NCBI GenBank assembly: GCA_022496205.1
Contig: WTXD01000009.1
Location: 558,001 to 622,000 of the forward strand
Source of the DNA: Gloeopeniophorella convolvens
Lineage: Eukaryota > Basidiomycota > Agaricomycetes > Russulales
Reading direction: 5' to 3'
Length of the DNA stretch: 64,000 nt
Both the position numbers and the translations under genes were made by a program. A model generated the notes under the pieces. That model worked only from the letters and a program-made list of their open reading frames with translations, made no database searches and had not been told where the DNA came from. Below, piece by piece: positions 61,401 through 64,000 of the stretch. Each line of letters begins with the position of its first letter. The stretch's first letter is position 1.

Positions 61401-61991
61401 GTCCACTCTACTCCAGGTGCGTTCCTGCCATGACGGTGGCGCATCAGCGCAATCTAATGGCCCGAGCCCAGGTTCTCATCTCCATACAGTCTATGATCCT
61501 TTGCGACGAGCCTTATTTGAACGAACCCGGCTGGGCTTCTAGCTCTGGCACGCCTCAGTCCATTGCCTGTGTGTAGTCTGCTACTTTTCTTGTGTCTACG
61601 TATGTAACGGCTATCACCATTCTAGATTCTGCTAACGTCCGTCGAATGGTGGTCAAAACAGCGGTGTGTTCATCTCTTTCGCCCGTTTTAGTGTTCTTTT
61701 GATGCGAACCTCAATCAGATGCTCGGCAACCTGAAGAACCCACCCGAACCGTTTAGCGATATCATACGGTCGCATTTCCGTCTGAAGGCTCATTCTATCT
61801 CGGCACAGCTGGATCAATGGCTAGCGCAGGATGATGGCCTCCCTACCTTGTCCGACGGTGCAGCGGGTGGACGTGCTCAGGCGGGGAGTACCAATGGTCT
61901 GCAAGCGGATATCGAGGAATTGAAGCGATCCATGGAGCTTTTGCAAGGCGATAGCGCAGGTTCGGGCCTCATACCCCCACAGTCTTCGTAG
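58471..61991 (+). CDS. Large ubiquitin-conjugating enzyme with UBA-like and IBR-like regions (BIRC6-class UBC)
   Basis: Sixteen exons: 58471-58503, 58556-58732, 58794-58857, 58908-58991, 59042-59295, 59344-59748, 59801-60064, 60122-60814, 60865-60980, 61039-61053, 61125-61191, 61242-61283, 61339-61416, 61472-61568, 61626-61663 and 61719-61991; 899 residues. The N-terminus is UBA-like (VQQLVDMGATVAQARAAL). Then come an acidic linker and a Cys-rich part with CPCPSAC and QKCKKCFKEFCFACGE, which fits an IBR-type zinc module. The C-terminal UBC fold has [51 protein letters not shown] (catalytic Cys) and DEPYLNEPGW. It should accept ubiquitin from E1 and may act as an E2/E3 hybrid. Intron 4 has a GC donor; exon 10 is 15 nt. 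Confidence 0.82.
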
Positions 61992-62481
61992 CGCTGCTCG
62001 AAATACTCTCGTCCCTCGATTACCCTCGAGGTAATGTCGTAATCCAGTCTCTAGCATTGACAGCCCAATATTGGTCCATGTAGCAGTATTTCCCACGACA
62101 ATACATTTGTGAGTAGCCTTACCGTTATGTGGGTCTGCAATCTCTCCGCTTTCCTTTCTCTCCGTTTCTCTTTCACACTCCACCAACAACGCGGGTTCGT
62201 ATGTTCTCAGGTGCTGATGGTGCTCCGGCGTTGATGGTACTGACATGACACGTCGTTGCCGCCGAACCCGTGGAGGACATGTGGAAGACTGCTTCTCAGC
62301 GAGTGGGACGACCCTTCTCTTTGATTGCATGGAACATCGGATTGGCACATCATTGCGCCGCCGAGACCGGCATAATTCCTTACTCACGCAACCTTGTGCC
62401 GTCTCTTGTCCAATGTCTTTAGTAGCTTATGGCGGCATACTGACAATCCCAGCACTACCACCCCACTGCGCACCTCCTAGT
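61992..62481. other. Intergenic, promoter of the transporter
   Basis: 490 bp between two plus-strand genes. No supported gene. Confidence 0.45.
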
Positions 62482-64000
62482 ATGCAGTCGACCCAATTGC
62501 TAGACAGTGATTCTGGTGTCACCACTGCCGACTCCAAAAAGTTGGCATTGGGTGGTGATCATCAAGACGCTCTAGATGCGAGATTCGGGGGCCGGGATGC
62601 TCGCGCCAAGCTTGAACGTCGTTTGGTTTGGAAGCTCGACATGCGCATGGCAATCCTTATTGTCATGTATATTCTCAACTATGTGAGGACAAGCTGCCCT
62701 CAGATTAGTCACACCACTGACCGTACTTGGACGCAAATATACTGACAACCAGATCGACCGCAATAACGCAAGGTGCGTATTTGCACCTCCCAATGTGGAC
62801 TTTTGCTAGCGCGCCTAGTAATCACGCGGCGCCACAGTGCGGCGAGGTTGCGCGGGTTTGAATCTGACCTACATCTGGGGGGCCAAGATCTTGCAACGCT
62901 GCTCTCAATTCTATATGTCGGCTACATTCTCATGCAGATCCCTTCGTGCGTCACTGGTTACTTCGCGCATCTCGAAGTTACCCAGATAGACCTATGCGAC
63001 AGTAACATGTTTCTCAATCGCATCGGAAAGCCGTCAGTCTACCTGCCTGGTTGCATGGTTATATGGGGCGTGATATCAGCGCTCACCGGTAGAGCTCATA
63101 CCATGAATTACATGCTCGGACTAAGAGCCATACCCCTCGTCTCCAGGTGTTACTACGAAAGGGTGAGTCTACATTGTTTGTCCGGATCGCTACTGCGTAC
63201 TCAAGGTCACAGCTTTGTAGGAGCACTCTTGACGAGGTTCTTCCTTGGCTTCGTCCAGGCAGCTTTCTTCCCAGGAGCGTTGTTTCTGCTATCCAAGTGG
63301 TACACGAAGAAGGAGCTCGGTGTGAGAATTGCGCTCCTCTCCTACGGCAACATCATCAGTATCGCCTTCAACTCTCTTCTGGCCATTGGGATCCTGGACG
63401 CCATGCAAGGGAAATTAGGCCACGCTGCCTGGAGGTATTCACTGTTCGATACCGGTTCCTGCCACAGATCTGAATAAATGAGACTAGGTGGCTGTTCTAC
63501 TTGGAAGGCGCGGCTACCGTCCTATGCGCAGTCGCGGCGATATTCGTTCTTCCCGACTTTCCAGAGACGACCCGCTGGCTCACAGACAAGGAGCGAGCGC
63601 TGGCAATGCATCGGATGGCCGCCGACTTTGCCGGTATCAGCGATCAGGAGGATACAAAAACGGCTGGCCACCTCGATGGCTTGCGCCTTGCAGCGGCAGA
63701 CTGGACTGTTTGGTGGCTCGCAGTCGCTCTGGCGAGCAACGTCCTTTCGCTATCCTTCAACGCGTACTTCCCTACTCTAACCCAGACCCTCGGGTTCGAC
63801 TCTACTATGACACTCGTTCTTAGCGCTCCTCCCTTCCTCTGGGCTGCAATCGAAGCCTTCGCGGTGTCCAGGTAGGGATTCACACAGTGCGGAGCAATGA
63901 CTCGTCTGAGGTAGGCTGCAGGCATTCGGACGTCGTTCAAGAGCGCTTCTGGCATATCACTATTCCGTTACTCGTTGGAATCCTGGGCTTCGTGATTGCA
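62482..64000 (+). CDS. MFS transporter, DAL5/allantoate permease-like (3' end outside window)
   Basis: Exons: 62482-62682, 62753-62772, 62838-62945, 63003-63088, 63147-63162, 63213-63434, 63488-63871, and 63922 to the window edge. The N-terminus is cytoplasmic, then comes the first span (MAILIVMYILNYIDRNNA). LATLLSILYVGYILMQIPS, GCMVIWGVISALTG and LTRFFLGFVQAAFFPGALFL with LSKWYTKKELG are the anion:cation symporter hallmarks. RWLFYLEGAATVLCAVAAIF, LPDFPETTRWLTDKERALA, then spans 7 onward follow. The family imports organic anions such as allantoate, nicotinate, pantothenate or vitamins by proton symport; the substrate is unknown. The microexon 63147-63162 restores the GVTTKGFVGALLTRF join. Confidence 0.87.

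Overview
The window is nuclear DNA from a filamentous basidiomycete, most likely an Agaricomycete. It is dense with protein-coding genes on both strands, and almost all are cut by very short introns (about 47-70 nt, mostly GT-AG, often with CTAAC/CTGAC branch-like sequences). The proteins read as fungal orthologues: VTC1, SNF1, WHI3-like, GRR1, REB1-like, a Zn2Cys6 factor and a DAL5-like transporter. I modelled about 130 introns by joining conserved frames at splice sites. I saw no CRISPR array, transposon, rRNA or tRNA gene, and no bacterial-style operon.

Layout, left half: end of an unidentified gene (2-181, +); stomatin/SPFH protein (770-2059, -); SNF1 kinase (3842-6131, -) divergent from an EVE-domain protein (6255-7483, +); PP4 regulatory subunit 3 (7728-11481, +); WHI3-like RRM protein (12100-15397, -, 5' end open); VTC1 (17768-18353, -) divergent from THOC7 (18633-19869, +); tRNase Z (19913-21173, -) divergent from a RING protein (21566-22972, +); RhoGEF 1 (23202-27762, +) tail to tail with RhoGEF 2 (28233-31862, -).

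Right half: zinc alcohol dehydrogenase (33788-35385, +); a tandem amidohydrolase (36511-40080, -); REB1-like Myb factor (40530-42740, -); SGNH/GDSL esterase (43103-44127, -); CCDC97-like protein (44749-45507, -); alpha/beta hydrolase (46472-48013, +) convergent with NAA10 (48126-48849, -); GRR1 F-box/LRR protein (50126-53012, +); LSM3 (53418-53895, -) divergent from U1-C (54053-54955, +); Zn2Cys6 factor (55239-56994, -); a UBA/IBR-like/UBC protein (58471-61991, +); and a DAL5-family transporter running off the right edge (62482 onward, +).

These are independent transcription units, but themes recur. RNA handling: U1-C, LSM3, CCDC97-like, THOC7, tRNase Z, EVE and WHI3-like. Nutrient and ubiquitin signalling: SNF1, GRR1, PP4 subunit 3, the RING protein and the large E2. 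Polarity: two RhoGEFs. I found no clear new multi-gene system. The points most worth a second look are four GC-AG introns (one in the U1-C gene itself), the unusual E2 architecture, an amidohydrolase whose second domain has lost its metal-binding motif, and a probable single-base frameshift near the start of the PP4 subunit gene.
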